Origin: Streptacidiphilus pinicola
Lineage (GTDB): Bacteria; Actinomycetota; Actinomycetes; Streptomycetales; Streptomycetaceae
DNA length: 64,000 bases
Assembly (NCBI RefSeq): GCF_003258295.1
Contig: NZ_QKYN01000020.1
Coordinates: forward strand, 704-64,703
Reading direction: 5' to 3'
In this document: piece after piece, positions 1 to 8,197 of the stretch
How positions within the stretch are numbered: position 1 is the first letter of the stretch
How the letters are laid out: each line of letters opens with the position of its first letter
Translations under genes and position numbers: made by a program
The notes under the pieces: generated by a model
Databases searched by the model: none
Seen by the model: the letters and a program-made list of their open reading frames with translations, nothing else
What the model was told of the DNA's origin: nothing

Positions 1-93
1 GTACTTGGGTGTGAAGACCAAGTGCGCGTGGAGGGTGTGGATGACTGTGCGGCCCCTGCGAATGCTTGGGTTTGGCTCCCATCGTGGTGACAT
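1..93 (-). CDS. tnpA: IS200-like Y1 transposase TnpA, N-terminal fragment (runs off window)
   Basis: Reading leftwards from ATG at 91-93 gives 31 residues to the window edge, including LHAHLVFTPKY. This matches the first beta strand of IS200/IS605 TnpA, usually written LxxHLVFxxKYR. The catalytic HUH motif and tyrosine would lie further left, outside the window. It is divergent from tnpB with only about 8 bp between the start codons, the usual head-to-head IS605 arrangement. Whether the full gene is intact cannot be judged. Confidence 0.75.
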   Translation of the reverse strand, partial: MSPRWEPNPSIRRGRTVIHTLHAHLVFTPKY

Positions 94-101
94 GGATAGA
101 T

Positions 102-1274
102 ATGGTCGCTTGTGTGAAGATCGTTGTGCAGGTGAAGTTGCTGCCGGAGGCCGGCCAGGTCGCCGTGCTGCGCTCCACGCTGCGGACGGTCAACGAGGCG
201 GCGTGCTGGGTGTCGGCGGTGGCGTTCGAGCGCGGTGTCCCGCGTGAGTACGAACTGCGCAAGCACACCTATGCCGAGTTGAAGGCACGCGGTTTGGGGG
301 CGCAGGCCGCGCAGCACGTCATCAAGAAGACCCGCGACGCCTACACCACCCTCGCGGCGAATATCCGGGCGGGGAACCTGGGCAAGCCGGGGTCGAAACG
401 GCGCGTCAAGGCGGAGTCCAAGCCGATCGTGTTCCGTCCCCAGGCCGCGCAGCCGTACGACGATCGCTGCCTGTCCTGGCAGTTGGACCAGCAGACCGTC
501 AGTATCTGGACCATCGCCGGGCGACTCAAGGATGTCCGCTTCGTGGGATCCGCCGACGCTCTGATAATGCTCCGTGAGCACCGGCGGGGCGAGACGGATC
601 TGATCGAGCGTGATGGCGTGTTCTATCTGATCGCGGTCTGCGAGATTCCCGAGAAGCCGCGCAACGAGAACCCGGCCTCCTTCGTCGGCGTGGATCTCGG
701 CATCGTCAACATCGCCACCACCAGCACCGGCTACCGGGCTGCCGGGCGCGGCCTTGACCGGCACCGCAAACGGCAACTCGACCTCCGGAAGAAGTTGCAG
801 AGCAAGGGCACCAAAGCGGCGAAGCGACTGTTGAAGAAGCGCAACCGACGCGAAGCCCGGCACGCCGCCAACATCAACCACATCGTCTCCAAGACCATCG
901 TTTCGACCGCTGAACGCACCGGCCAAGGAATCGCCCTGGAAGAACTCACAGGGCTCCGCGACCGGGTACGGCTCCGCAAGGACCAGCGGCAACAACTGCA
1001 CTCGTGGGGCTTCCACCAACTCGCCGCCTTCATCGAATACAAGGCGCGCCGAGCTGGGGTGCCGCTGGTGTACGTCGACCCGGCGTACACCAGCCAGCGA
1101 TGCTCACAGTGCGGTCACCTCGAGCGGGGCAACCGCGTCGATCAAGCAACGTTCGTGTGCCGCGCCTGCGGCGTGACCCTGCACGCGGACGACAACGCGT
1201 CCCACAACATCGCCCGCAAGGGCGAGACCGTGTGGACAACGGGGCGTCAGTCACGCGTCCCAGCACCCGTATAG
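102..1274 (+). CDS. tnpB: TnpB, RNA-guided RuvC-like endonuclease of an IS605-family element
   Basis: A 390-residue protein of normal TnpB length. The N-terminus (KIVVQVKLLP) is typical. The three RuvC acidic residues appear present: Asp in GVDLGIVN, Glu in ALEELTGL and the last Asp in LHADDNASHNIA. A four-cysteine zinc ribbon (CSQCG...CRACG) lies between the second and third. TnpB of this family cuts DNA next to a short TAM under guidance of an RNA from the element's right end. ATG at 102 was chosen because the upstream in-frame ATG at 66 would lie inside tnpA; GTG at 114 is also possible. The canonical HADxNAA is HADDNAS here, but the acidic residue is kept, so the nuclease may be active. 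Confidence 0.88.
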   Translation: MVACVKIVVQVKLLPEAGQVAVLRSTLRTVNEAACWVSAVAFERGVPREYELRKHTYAELKARGLGAQAAQHVIKKTRDAYTTLAANIRAGNLGKPGSKRRVKAESKPIVFRPQAAQPYDDRCLSWQLDQQTVSIWTIAGRLKDVRFVGSADALIMLREHRRGETDLIERDGVFYLIAVCEIPEKPRNENPASFVGVDLGIVNIATTSTGYRAAGRGLDRHRKRQLDLRKKLQSKGTKAAKRLLKKRNRREARHAANINHIVSKTIVSTAERTGQGIALEELTGLRDRVRLRKDQRQQLHSWGFHQLAAFIEYKARRAGVPLVYVDPAYTSQRCSQCGHLERGNRVDQATFVCRACGVTLHADDNASHNIARKGETVWTTGRQSRVPAPV

Positions 1275-1355
1275 GTGCTCAGACGTGGGAGGCCACGCGA
1301 CAGCCAGTCGCGCCCTACCCACAAACCCGGTCATTCACGGCCGGGTCAAGTTGAC
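1275..1355 (+). ncRNA. Putative omega RNA scaffold / right-end region of the IS605 element
   Basis: The non-coding tail of tnpB carries the right-end hairpin (1325-1346) and ends in TTGAC. In characterised elements the guide RNA covers the tnpB 3' end plus the right end, and its guide is the sequence just outside the element. Here that guide would start at 1356 and would read the interrupted TPR gene. This is assigned by position and family knowledge; transcription is not shown. The 5' limit probably extends into tnpB. Confidence 0.45.
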
Positions 1356-2960
1356 AAGGACCAGGACGCCGAGGCCCTCGCCGATCTCAACGCGGCCGTC
1401 GCCCTGGACGCCCGGCTGTCCAGGGCCCTGGCCCGCCGCGGATGGCTGCTCGGCTGGCAGGGGCGCCACGCTGAGGGACTGGCCGATCTCACCGCCGCTC
1501 TCGCCATCGACCCGGCCGATGCCTGGGCCCTCTCCCGCCGCGGGGAGACCCACCGGCTGGCGGGCCGGTTCGAGGAGGCCGTCGCCGACTTCACCGCCTC
1601 GCTCGCCATCGATCCCACGGACTCCTGGGCCCTCGGGTCCCGCGGCCAAGCGCACCGTCAGGCGGGCCGGTTGGACGAGGCCGTCACCGACCTGACGGCC
1701 GCCCTCGCGATCGACCCCAGCTACGCCTGGGCCTTCGGCTCCCGGGCCCAGGCCCACCGGCAGGCCGACCGGTTCGACGAGGCCATCGCGGACCTCACCG
1801 CCGCCCTCGACATCAACCCCCGTTACGACTGGGCCCTCGCCGAACGGGGCGAGAACCACCGCCTTGCAGGCCGGTTCGACGAAGCGGTCGTCGACTTCAC
1901 GGCCGCGCTCGCGATCGATCCCGGCTACGCCTGGGCGCTGGGTTCTCGGGCCACGGCCCATCAGGGGGCGGGGCGCTTGGACCAGGCCATCTCCGACCTC
2001 TCGGCCGCGCTTGCCATCAAGCCCGACTACGCCTGGGCGCTCGTCACCCGGGGCCGGGTTCACGAGGAGGCGGGGCGGTCGGACGAAGCCATCGCCGACT
2101 TCACCGCCGCACTGGACATCGACCCTGCTTACGCCTGGGCGTTGACGTGCCGGGGGCAGGCGCTTCGGGCGGCGCGCAGGTTGGACGAGGCCATCGAGGA
2201 CTTCACGGCCGCGGTGGAGGTGGAGGACGGTCCCACGTTCGGCTGGGCGTTGACGTGTCGGGGCCGAGCCTTCCGGGAGGTGGGTCGGTTCGACGAGGCT
2301 GTTGCGGACTTCAACGCCGCGCTCGACGTCCTCCCCACCCAGCCCTGGGTACGTGGGCAGCGCGGGGAGACCCACCGCCTGGCGGGTCGGTTCGACGAAG
2401 CCATCGCCGACCTCAGCGCCGCGCTCGACGCCGACCCCACGGACGCCTGGCCGCTCGCCTGCCGTGGTCAGGCGAACCAGCAGGCGGGTCGCCTGGACGA
2501 GGCCATCATGGACCTCAGCGCCGCCGCGGCCTTGGAGCCGGCGAGCGCCTGGACACGTAGCGTCCTCGCGGCCGCCTACCGGCAGGACGGTCGGTTCGCC
2601 GAGGCACGGGCGGCCTTGGACGAGGCGTCCCGCCTGGATCCCGCGGATGCCGACGTGCTGTTGGACCGGGCGATGCTCTGCCTCGTCGAGGACGGCGGCG
2701 ACGTCTCAACGGCCGTCTGGGAGGCGTTCTTCGAGGCATGTGAAGGCTATCCCGCGAACGCTCCCGAGGCCGTGGCTGGAAAGCTCGTTCACGGGCTGGT
2801 GACCGGGGAGTCGGACCCGGGCGCTCTGGTGGCCGGTTTGTTGGCCGCTCCCCGCTCCGCCACCGTGATCACGGACCTGCGGCCCTACCTGGCGGAGCTG
2901 GCAGCGCTGCCCGCGCCGGTCGGTCCGCGGGCGACGGAGGCCGCACGCCTGCTGGGCTGA
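1356..2960 (+). pseudogene. TPR-repeat protein, 5' end removed by the IS605 insertion
   Basis: From the end of the insertion element the frame encodes twelve complete 34-residue tetratricopeptide repeats plus a partial first one. The repeat core resembles WALxxRGxxHRxAGRxDEAIADxxAALxIDP. An unrelated C-terminal segment of about 95 residues follows. TPR solenoids are protein-interaction scaffolds; the partner is unknown. The frame stays open back to GTG 1275 inside the element, so a shortened protein could be made with an element-derived leader of about 27 residues. The native start should lie left of the element, outside the window. The 3' end overlaps ureD on the other strand by 92 bp. Confidence 0.75.
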
Positions 2961-3687
2961 GCGAGCCCCAACCGTCCAGCGCGGCGCGCAGGGCGCGGCC
3001 GTCCGGGGCGAGGGCGGTGAGCAGCGTCAGGCCGTCGCCGACCGGGAAGGCCGCCGTCCGTGACGTCGCATCAGGGGCGCAGGGCCGGGTCGTCAGCAAC
3101 TGGCCGAGGGCGAGGTGGCCGGCGAGGACCGCCGGGCCGTCCCAGCCCGGTGGGGCGCCCGTGCCGATGTCCGTGGACTGGTCGAGGACCAGCCGGGCGT
3201 TCTGGCGGACCGTCAGGCGGGAGGCGAGGCGGCCCGGGGGTTCGGCGTGGCGGCCCAGGATCTGTTCCTCCCGCAGGAGCACGTGGGCGGTGGGGGCGAG
3301 GTGCAGCCGGGTCCACAGCCGCAGGTCGCTGCCCGCCGCCGCGATCACCGGTTCCGGACGCCAGTGCAGCTCGGCCGCCGCGCCGACCGTCAGGTGCAGT
3401 TCGTAGTGCGCGGGAGCCGGTTGCCGGCCCGGCAGGCTGACGGTCGCGGCGGCGCTGGTCACCAGCAGCCGCGCGCCCGGGGCGACGTGGACGTCGATCC
3501 GCAGGCGGTCGCCGCCCAGCGGCGCGGCCATCGCCCCGACGAGGACGACGTGGGCCGCGCCGTCGTCGTCCGGGTGGCGGCTGCGGCGCAGGGCCAGCGG
3601 GCCGTCACCCGCCAGCTCGCGCAGGACGGTGCGGCCGCGCCCGTCGGGCTCGGCCCGGATGCGGGCGGTGGCGCTGACTCCGCTCAT
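2869..3687 (-). CDS. ureD: Urease accessory protein UreD (UreH)
   Basis: A 272-residue protein of UreD length and character, with the central [19 protein letters not shown]-type segment and LREEQILGR. UreD is the scaffold of the UreDFG complex that delivers nickel to urease. ATG at 3685-3687 overlaps the ureG stop (ATGA), so the two are translationally coupled. The last 30 or so residues are proline- and arginine-rich and poorly conserved. They are read through the antisense of the TPR gene 3' end, so the native stop may have been lost and the tail extended. It is the last gene of the ureABCFGD operon. Confidence 0.85.
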   Translation of the reverse strand: MSGVSATARIRAEPDGRGRTVLRELAGDGPLALRRSRHPDDDGAAHVVLVGAMAAPLGGDRLRIDVHVAPGARLLVTSAAATVSLPGRQPAPAHYELHLTVGAAAELHWRPEPVIAAAGSDLRLWTRLHLAPTAHVLLREEQILGRHAEPPGRLASRLTVRQNARLVLDQSTDIGTGAPPGWDGPAVLAGHLALGQLLTTRPCAPDATSRTAAFPVGDGLTLLTALAPDGRALRAALDGWGSLSPAGVRPPSPADRPARAALPAPPGRAAGP

Positions 3688-4370
3688 GCGTCCCGCCACT
3701 GGGCCAGGCGCTCGCGCACCCAGGCGGCGACCGGCGCCACGCCGTTTGGCGCGACCAGCGAGCAGAACACCACCGGCAGTTCGCCGCGCTGGGCGGCCGC
3801 GTCGCGCGCCATCACCGTCAGGTCCGCACCGACGAGCGGCGCGAGGTCGGTCTTGTTGACGACGAGCAGGTCGGAGCCGGTCACCCCGGGGCCGCCCTTG
3901 CGGGGGATCTTGTCTCCGCCGGAGACGTCGATGACGAAGATCTGGTGGTCGACCAACCCCCGGCTGAACGTCGCCGTCAGGTTGTCGCCGCCGCTCTCGA
4001 CCAGGACCAGGTCGAGCGGCCCGACGGCGGCTTCCAGCTCTTCCACCGCCTCCAGGTTGGCGCTGATGTCGTCGCGGATCGCGGTGTGCGGGCAGCAGCC
4101 GGTCTCCACGGCGGTGATCCGCTCGGGCGGCAGCACCGCGTTGCGCAGCAGGAACTCGGCGTCCTCGGTGGTGTAGATGTCGTTGGTCACGACCGCGAGG
4201 GAGAGCTCGTCGCGCAGGACCCGGCACAGCGCCGCGACGGTCGCGGTCTTGCCGGAGCCGACGGGCCCGCCGAGGCCGATCCGCAGGGCGCGCCGGGAGG
4301 CGCTGCCGGGCAGGGTCGCGGCTGGGGCGGCGTGGTGGTCGTGGGCGGGGAGGTCGGGGTCACGGTGCAT
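3684..4370 (-). CDS. ureG: Urease accessory GTPase UreG
   Basis: A 228-residue SIMIBI GTPase that powers nickel insertion into urease. It carries the P-loop GPVGSGKT at about residues 35-42, the nickel-binding Cys-Pro-His motif within [11 protein letters not shown], a switch segment VESGGDNL and the base-specificity motif NKTD. The first 25 residues, which include the only His-rich stretch (DHHAAP), are a short variable extension that may bind metal. The gap to ureF upstream is 143 bp, the longest inside the operon, and holds no visible gene. Confidence 0.95.
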   Translation of the reverse strand: MHRDPDLPAHDHHAAPAATLPGSASRRALRIGLGGPVGSGKTATVAALCRVLRDELSLAVVTNDIYTTEDAEFLLRNAVLPPERITAVETGCCPHTAIRDDISANLEAVEELEAAVGPLDLVLVESGGDNLTATFSRGLVDHQIFVIDVSGGDKIPRKGGPGVTGSDLLVVNKTDLAPLVGADLTVMARDAAAQRGELPVVFCSLVAPNGVAPVAAWVRERLAQWRDA

Positions 4371-4513
4371 CTTGGGCTCCGCTCTGGGGGATGGGACGAA
4401 GGGCCCGCAGGGGGTTTGAGCTGCGGGCTTGAGCAGGGGGCTTGGTCAGGGGGTGGCGGTGCGCGAGCAGGTGGCGACCCCTCCGCGCGGGGTTGCCGGC
4501 GCGCGACGCCGGC

Positions 4514-5191
4514 TCACGTCGCGAACAGCCGGACCGGCCACGCCGCATGGGACTCGGCGGCCACGTCGAGCAGGGGTGCGCCGAGCGTCGGCAACAGGTC
4601 GACGTCGTCGAGCGCGGCCGCCGCGACGGCGGCGCGGGCGATCTCGCCGACCGGTTCGGCGAGCCGGGCCAGCACCGCCGTCGCCTGGAACGGGTCGAGC
4701 CCCAGCAGCCGTACGCACGCCGTCACCGGACCGGAGACCGTCTCGTAGGCCACCGCCGTCGCCGCGTCCGCCGCGCCGAGACCCGCCGCCGCGGCGACCA
4801 CCCCGAGCACGACGGGCTGGTGCGCTCCGCGCGGAAAGGTGCGGGCCAGCTGCTCCAGCGCCGGGTCCGGCCACGCCGCGCGGGCGGCGCGCAGCAGTTG
4901 GCGGCCGAGCCGCCGGGACGCCGCCCGCAGCGCGGGCGAGGGCGTGCGGGCCTCGGCCGCCTCGTCGAGCGCGAGCGGGTCGCCGCCCGAGGCCGCGCTC
5001 GCGGCCAGCGCGGCGGAGGTCAGGCCGACGGTGTGCAGGCGTCCGGCGCAGAACGCCTCCAGACTCGCCGCGTCGCCGACCCGGCCTTCTCGCACCGCCG
5101 CCTCCACGCCTCCCGAATGGGCGTGACCGCCCGCCGGGAAGCGCCCGTCGGCCAGGACGAGCAGCGCGGGAGAAACGAAGGAGACTGCCAC
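4514..5191 (-). CDS. ureF: Urease accessory protein UreF
   Basis: A 225-residue all-helical accessory protein with the UreF opening LLVLADGRFPAGGHAHSGG and an Ala-rich body. UreF bridges UreD and UreG and acts as a checkpoint for nickel delivery. It starts 9 bp after the ureC stop, consistent with one transcript. Position, length and the N-terminal motif make the call firm. Confidence 0.92.
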   Translation of the reverse strand: MAVSFVSPALLVLADGRFPAGGHAHSGGVEAAVREGRVGDAASLEAFCAGRLHTVGLTSAALAASAASGGDPLALDEAAEARTPSPALRAASRRLGRQLLRAARAAWPDPALEQLARTFPRGAHQPVVLGVVAAAAGLGAADAATAVAYETVSGPVTACVRLLGLDPFQATAVLARLAEPVGEIARAAVAAAALDDVDLLPTLGAPLLDVAAESHAAWPVRLFAT

Positions 5192-5200
5192 CGCCCCGCC

Positions 5201-6961
5201 TCAGAACAGGAAGTACCGCTGCGTCATGGGCAGTTCCTCCGCCGGGTGCGGCTCCACCAGCTCGCCGTCGATCCGCACGGTGAAGGTGTCCGGCTCGACG
5301 GTGACGTGCGGGAGCGCCGCGTTCTCGCGCAGGTGCTCCTTCCGCACGCCGCGCGTGTTGCGGATCGGCACGAAGGCCTTGGCCACGCCCAGCTGCTCGC
5401 CGAGGCGCTGCGGCAGGCCGTCCTCCAGCGCCCACTCCGTCACGAAGTTCAGCGAGTTCGCTGCCGGAGCCCGTCCCGTCGCGCCGAACATCGGCCGCGG
5501 CAGTACCGGCTGCGGCGTCGGGATCGAGGCGTTCGCGTCGCCCATCTGCGCCCAGGCGATCTGTCCGCCCTTGACCACCAGGTCCGGCTTCACACCGAAG
5601 AACGCCGGCGTCCACAGCACCAGGTCCGCCAGCTTGCCGGTCTCGACGGAGCCGATCTCCGCGTCCATGCCCTGCGCGATCGCCGGGTTGATCGTGTACT
5701 TGGCCACGTAGCGGCGCGCCCGCAGGTTGTCCGCGCGTCCGTCGCCGGGCAGCGCGCCGCGGCGGCGCTTCATCACGTGCGCGGTCTGCCAGGTGCGCAG
5801 CACCACCTCGCCGATCCGGCCCATCGCCTGGGAGTCCGAGCTGATGATCGAGATGGCCCCGAGGTCGTGCAGCACGTCCTCGGCCGCGATCGTGGTCGGG
5901 CGGATGCGCGACTCGGCGAAGGCCAGGTCCTCCGGCACGTCGGCGCTCAGATGGTGACAGACCATCAGCATGTCCAGGTGCTCGGCCACCGTGTTGCGGG
6001 TGTGCGGGCGGGTCGGGTTCGTGGAGCTGGGCAGGATGTTGGGCTCGGAGACGACGGTGATGATGTCCGGCGCGTGCCCGCCGCCCGCGCCCTCCGCGTG
6101 GTAGGCGTGCACGCCACGACCGGCGATCGCCGCCAGGGTGTCCTGCACGAAGCCGGCCTCGTTCAGGGTGTCCGTGTGGATGGCGAGCTGCGCGCCGCTC
6201 TCGTCGCAGACGCGCAGGCAGGCGTCGAGCACGGCCGGGGTGGCGCCCCAGTCCTCGTGGATCTTGAATCCGGCGGCGCCGCCGCGCAGTTGGGCGCGCA
6301 GCGCCTCGGCCGAGACCGTGTTGCCCTTGCCGAGCAGGCCCAGGTTGACCGGGTACTGCTCGGCCGCCGCGAACATCCGCGCCAGATGCCAGGAGCCGGG
6401 CGTGATCGTGGTCGCCTTCGAGCCCTCGGCCGGACCGGTGCCCCCGCCGACGAGCGTCGTGACGCCGCTCGCCAGCGCCTCCTCGAACAACTGCGGGCAG
6501 ATGAAGTGCACATGGGCGTCGACGGCCCCGGCGGTCAGGATCCGGCCGTTGCCCGCGATCACCTCCGTCTCCGGGCCGATCACCAGATCGGGGTGCACGC
6601 CGTCCATGGTCTCGGGGTTCCCGGCCTTGCCGAGCGCGGTGATCCGCCCGTCGCGGATGCCGACGTCCGCCTTGACGACGCCCCAGTGGTCCAGCACCAC
6701 CGCGCCGGTGATGACGGTGTCCGGTGCGCCCTCGGCGCGCGGGACGCGGCTCTGGCCCATCGACTCGCGGATCACCTTGCCGCCGCCGAAGACGGCCTCG
6801 TCCCCGCCGCCGCAGAGGTCCTGCTCGACCTCGATCAGCAGGTCGGTGTCGGCGAGCCGGATCCGGTCGCCGGCGGTGGGGCCGTAGAGGTCGGCGTAGC
6901 GGCGCCGGGTCACCGTCAGCGCGGCGGCCGGGCGAGCGGCGTCGCGGGAGGGGCCGGTCAT
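5201..6961 (-). CDS. ureC: Urease alpha subunit (catalytic)
   Basis: A 586-residue catalytic subunit that hydrolyses urea to ammonia and carbamate. Active-site features are all present: the HVH nickel ligands at about residues 150-152, the lysine to be carbamylated (KIHED, about residue 233), nickel histidines in [10 protein letters not shown] and [12 protein letters not shown], the signature MVCHHLS with the catalytic histidine, and the aspartate ligand in SSDSQAMGR. The ATG overlaps the ureB stop (ATGA). The N-terminus is about 15 residues longer than the minimal family start and could be shorter in vivo. Confidence 0.97.
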   Translation of the reverse strand: MTGPSRDAARPAAALTVTRRRYADLYGPTAGDRIRLADTDLLIEVEQDLCGGGDEAVFGGGKVIRESMGQSRVPRAEGAPDTVITGAVVLDHWGVVKADVGIRDGRITALGKAGNPETMDGVHPDLVIGPETEVIAGNGRILTAGAVDAHVHFICPQLFEEALASGVTTLVGGGTGPAEGSKATTITPGSWHLARMFAAAEQYPVNLGLLGKGNTVSAEALRAQLRGGAAGFKIHEDWGATPAVLDACLRVCDESGAQLAIHTDTLNEAGFVQDTLAAIAGRGVHAYHAEGAGGGHAPDIITVVSEPNILPSSTNPTRPHTRNTVAEHLDMLMVCHHLSADVPEDLAFAESRIRPTTIAAEDVLHDLGAISIISSDSQAMGRIGEVVLRTWQTAHVMKRRRGALPGDGRADNLRARRYVAKYTINPAIAQGMDAEIGSVETGKLADLVLWTPAFFGVKPDLVVKGGQIAWAQMGDANASIPTPQPVLPRPMFGATGRAPAANSLNFVTEWALEDGLPQRLGEQLGVAKAFVPIRNTRGVRKEHLRENAALPHVTVEPDTFTVRIDGELVEPHPAEELPMTQRYFLF

Positions 6962-7269
6962 GCGTCCACCCGCCCCGCCGTCTCGCCGCGCAGCCCCCAG
7001 ACCTCGCGACGCCCGCCCAGCGGCACCAGCTCGACCGTCATGGGCAGGCCCGGTTCGAAGCGCACCGCCGTCCCCGCGGGAATGTTCAGCCGCAGGCCGC
7101 GCGCCGCGGCCCGGTCGAAGCGCAGGCCGGGGTTGGCCTCCGCGAAGTGGTAGTGCGAGCCGACCTGGACGGGGCGGTCGCCGGTGTTCACCACCGTCAG
7201 CTCCGTCACCGGTCGGCCCGCGTTGAGCTCGACCACGCCGTCGTCGAGCAGCAGTTCGCCTGGGATCAC
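6958..7269 (-). CDS. ureB: Urease beta subunit
   Basis: A 103-residue structural subunit starting MIPGELL and containing the conserved [19 protein letters not shown] segment. The length is typical. It is coupled to ureC by a 4-bp overlap and follows ureA after 13 bp. No residues look anomalous. Confidence 0.96.
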   Translation of the reverse strand: MIPGELLLDDGVVELNAGRPVTELTVVNTGDRPVQVGSHYHFAEANPGLRFDRAAARGLRLNIPAGTAVRFEPGLPMTVELVPLGGRREVWGLRGETAGRVDA

Positions 7270-7282
7270 GTCTCGCCGCCGA

Positions 7283-7585
7283 TCAGTGGATGGGGTCGTG
7301 CAGGGTGACCAGCTTGGTCCCGTCCGGGAACGTCGCCTCGACCTGGACGTCGCGGATCATCTCCGGCACGCCCGTCATGACGTCCTCACGGCCGAGCACC
7401 GCGCGTCCCGAGTCCATCAGCTCGCTGACGGTGCGTCCGTCGCGGGCGCCCTCCAGCACGTGGACGGTGAGGATCGCCACCGCCTCGGGGTGGTTCAGGC
7501 GCAGCCCGCGCGCCCGGCGGGCCAGGGCGACGTCGGCGGCGACGTGGATCATCAGTCGTTCCTGCTCGTGGGGGGTCAGTCTCAT
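7283..7585 (-). CDS. ureA: Urease gamma subunit
   Basis: A 100-residue subunit beginning [11 protein letters not shown] and ending in [14 protein letters not shown], both diagnostic of UreA. ATG at 7583-7585 was chosen over an in-frame ATG 39 bases upstream because a GAGGAG ribosome site lies 9 bases before it and the family starts here. It is the first gene of the operon. A possible nitrogen-regulator site lies about 97-112 bp upstream. Confidence 0.95.
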   Translation of the reverse strand: MRLTPHEQERLMIHVAADVALARRARGLRLNHPEAVAILTVHVLEGARDGRTVSELMDSGRAVLGREDVMTGVPEMIRDVQVEATFPDGTKLVTLHDPIH

Positions 7586-7654
7586 GGCGGCGAACTCCTC
7601 GGGTGGGAGGAAGGACGCGAGCACGCCCTCGTGCCGCGGGTGCGGTCACCGTAC

Positions 7655-7673
7655 CTGACGGACGGGCCGTCAG
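7655..7673. promoter_or_regulatory. Inverted repeat in the urease promoter region
   Basis: CTGACGG and CCGTCAG form a perfect 7-bp inverted repeat around ACGGG. It lies 70-88 bp upstream of the ureA start codon, between the start and the candidate GlnR site. It could be an operator or a 5' leader hairpin; nothing else identifies it. Confidence 0.35.
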
Positions 7674-7681
7674 CTACGCGC

Positions 7682-7697
7682 GTCACACGGAAGTAAC
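7682..7697. promoter_or_regulatory. Candidate GlnR binding site upstream of ureA
   Basis: GTCAC-N6-GTAAC on the plus strand reads GTTAC-N6-GTGAC towards ureA. GlnR boxes in Streptomyces are built from GTnAC and GAAAC half sites separated by six bases, and urease genes are known GlnR targets. Position and spacing fit, but both halves look like the GTnAC type. The remaining upstream region to 7870 holds no gene. Confidence 0.45.
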
Positions 7698-7870
7698 CTG
7701 ACCGACCCAATCGGAGCGGTCGCCCGGTAGGAAAGCCCGATCATCGGCCATTCCGCAAGCGTCGTGGCTGGTGAGGCGGCCGGTCACAGATGACCGGTCG
7801 CTGGCCTGGCGACCCGGGGCCGGCCGAAGCCAGGCTCCGTGACTATGCACAGCCAACTCGGATCGGGGGA

Positions 7871-8197
7871 ATGAACGTGACCAGAGCCCAGGTGTCGGCG
7901 CAGTCGGCCGACGCGAAGGCGGGGGAGCGTGGGGGAGTCCGGCTCGTCCTGGCCGGCGGGATGATCGGAGCGGTGCTGCTGGTGGCCTCGCTGGTCGTCG
8001 ACCTCAGCGGTGGCAACACGATGACCATGCCGCAGCCCTCGCTGCCCCCCATGCCCTCAGGCTTCCCGACGGAGCTGCCCTCGGGCTTCCCGACAGACCT
8101 GCCGTCCGGGCTGCCGACGGAGCTGCCGTCCGGCTTGCCCACGGATCTGCCGTCGTTCCCCACCGATCTGCCGAGTCTGCCGGGAGGTGGCTCGTGA
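7871..8197 (+). CDS. Small membrane protein with proline-rich repeat tail
   Basis: A 108-residue protein of unknown function. Residues about 20-42 form one transmembrane segment. The C-terminal half is a tandem repeat of a seven- or eight-residue unit, PSG(F/L)PT(E/D)L, about five copies ending in PGGGS, likely an extended stalk outside the membrane. ATG at 7871 was preferred to an upstream in-frame ATG at 7790 because a GGGGG stretch sits just before it. Its stop overlaps the next gene's GTG (GTGA), so the two are translated together. It heads the uncharacterised five-gene cluster. Confidence 0.65.
   Translation: MNVTRAQVSAQSADAKAGERGGVRLVLAGGMIGAVLLVASLVVDLSGGNTMTMPQPSLPPMPSGFPTELPSGFPTDLPSGLPTELPSGLPTDLPSFPTDLPSLPGGGS

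Larger units (their letters stand above)
1..1355. mobile_element. IS605-family insertion element, right part (left end outside window)
   Basis: Divergent genes for a Y1 transposase (minus strand, running off the window edge) and a TnpB nuclease (plus strand) are followed by a hairpin and the pentamer TTGAC at 1351-1355. The hairpin stem is 1325-1332 with 1339-1346, one G-T pair, six-base loop. A subterminal hairpin and a short conserved cleavage pentamer are usual at the right end of this family. The reading frame directly after 1355 continues as a TPR gene, so the element sits inside that gene. The exact boundary is inferred from the hairpin, the pentamer and the resumption of the TPR pattern. 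The left end cannot be seen. Confidence 0.8.

Noticed and set aside
1275-1355. GTG 1275 as the true start of the TPR gene
   Set aside because: It lies inside the insertion element, and the first 27 codons have no TPR pattern. The native start should be left of the element.
4442-7153. A 900-codon open frame on the plus strand opposite the urease genes
   Set aside because: It is antisense to ureA-ureF, whose proteins are unambiguous. Long antisense frames are expected from strong GC3 bias.
8040-8190. Regularly spaced repeats that could suggest a CRISPR-like or minisatellite array
   Set aside because: The repeat unit is a multiple of three and encodes PSG(F/L)PT(E/D)L in frame with third-base variation; there are no spacers.
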